From Lachnospiraceae bacterium AC2028 (GTDB lineage: Bacteria; Bacillota; Clostridia; Lachnospirales; Lachnospiraceae), in assembly GCA_000702685.1 (NCBI GenBank), contig JNJD01000006.1, positions 434,001 through 498,000 on the forward strand: a stretch of DNA of 64,000 bases. The letters run 5' to 3'. Below are positions 63,417 to 64,000 of this stretch, piece after piece. The position numbers and the translations under genes are program-made. The notes under the pieces are model-generated. The model searched no databases, was not told the origin of the DNA, and worked only from the letters and a program-made list of their open reading frames with translations. The first letter of the stretch is position 1. Each line of letters begins with the position of its first letter.

Positions 63417-64000
63417 TTACACGTTGAAACACGATCCTCCGACGAACTCCCTGCAGATGGAGTTGTTGGGAAGGAATTCGCTGGGAAGGGACAGGAAATA
63501 ATCAAGGAACTTGAGCAGTCTCTTCGCTTCGTAATATGTAGGATCGTCCTTCTGGATGCTGAAAAGCAGGGGCTCCGCAAACTGCTTAAGAAGCGCAAGC
63601 TCATAAACCTGAGCGGAGTTGAACATTACATCCGCCTCTTCCTGAAACGGGAAGATATTCTCCTCTTCGCCTCTTCTTACGGAATGCCACATTGAAAGTG
63701 TTCTCTTTGCATCCGAACCTCTTGTACGCGCATCCCTTACAAGACGTCTTAAGAGTCTCGCATCGGTTGTAGGGATCCTGTTGTGCTCATCGATATTGAT
63801 CGAAGTAAGTGCGGAGATATAGATCTTGAACTTACTTTCATCGGGAAGAGCATAACTCATCTTGGGATTGAGTCCATGGATTCCTTCTATTACAAGTATG
63901 TCATCCTTTTCAAGCTGCATGTAATTGCCGTGGTATTCTCTCTGGCCGATCTTGAAATTGAAAGTGGGAAGTTCGACTCTTTCACCCGCAAGGAGTTTAA
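63417..64000 (-). CDS. Uridine-kinase-like nucleoside kinase, 3' part (cut by window edge)
   Basis: The open frame continues past the right edge (…LLAGERVELPTFNF…). The last 190 residues are visible: ILVIEGIHGLNPKMSYALPD is the Walker B/lid region of udk-type kinases, and TDARLLRRLVRDARTRGSDA the lid Arg segment. In Clostridia, proteins of this kind usually have an N-terminal TGS/tRNA-synthetase-like domain before the kinase, but that part lies outside the window. Substrate uncertain. Confidence 0.8.
   Translation of the reverse strand, partial: KLLAGERVELPTFNFKIGQREYHGNYMQLEKDDILVIEGIHGLNPKMSYALPDESKFKIYISALTSINIDEHNRIPTTDARLLRRLVRDARTRGSDAKRTLSMWHSVRRGEEENIFPFQEEADVMFNSAQVYELALLKQFAEPLLFSIQKDDPTYYEAKRLLKFLDYFLSLPSEFLPNNSICREFVGGSCFNV

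Overview
The window looks like chromosomal DNA of an anaerobic Firmicute of the class Clostridia, most likely a member of or near the Lachnospiraceae. The evidence is the order asp23-nusB-xseA-xseB-ispA-dxs-tlyA-nadK-argR-recN, a CIRCE-controlled htpG, class-B pyrBI, strong AGGAGG ribosome sites with TTGACA/TATAAT promoters at 17-bp spacing, and a four-gene block resembling the DUF5716/DUF5717 proteins I associate with Lachnospiraceae. Nearly everything from 1 to 57.4 kb is on the minus strand. No phage, integrase, transposase gene, tRNA or CRISPR array was seen.

Layout: 0-3.2 kb is a coupled operon (diguanylate cyclase, STAS protein, sugar-transfer ATP-grasp, MATE-type transporter cut by the left edge). 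3.2-5.2 kb holds a TrpR-like YerC regulator with a palindrome over its own promoter, then a degenerate M23 membrane protein with a bactofilin. 5.2-8.3 kb is dapA-dapB-hisA behind a TTGACA promoter and a lysine riboswitch with terminator; this HisA is of the eukaryotic (yeast His6) type. 8.3-11.8 kb has a PAS-GGDEF protein, a possible 22-codon gene and typA. 11.9-16.5 kb is an array of three acidic paralogous lipoproteins plus a short relative. 16.5-25.7 kb is the recN-to-asp23 housekeeping operon; prfC follows at 25.7-27.3 kb.

27.4-36.3 kb is the F1Fo-ATPase operon with a predicted lipase-like gene before atpB and a DtxR regulator plus ArsB/NhaD-type transporter after atpC. No separate delta (atpH) gene is present: the alpha subunit carries an N-terminal extension of about 86 residues that matches the C-terminal domain of delta. 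The c subunit has proton-type rather than sodium-type ligands. 36.3-41.1 kb contains a small membrane protein, a HAD phosphatase and purC-purB-purA. 41.2-48.3 kb is a four-gene operon of unknown function (1209-residue helical scaffold, ASKHA-like pseudo-chaperone, TPR protein, coiled-coil membrane protein), the best candidate for an undescribed machine.

48.3-57.4 kb has htpG, an unexplained inverted-repeat element, two small genes, a two-domain glycosyltransferase, trpS, a membrane diguanylate cyclase and a transglutaminase-like protein. On the plus strand follow a nitroreductase and pyrBI behind an attenuator-like hairpin. 59.5-62.8 kb holds a CmpB-like membrane protein and two CobW-family GTPases, one with an extreme His/Asp/Cys-Cys repeat insert. 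The window ends with RNase P RNA, a run of palindromes and a partial uridine-kinase-like gene.

All identifications are by reading; no database search was run.
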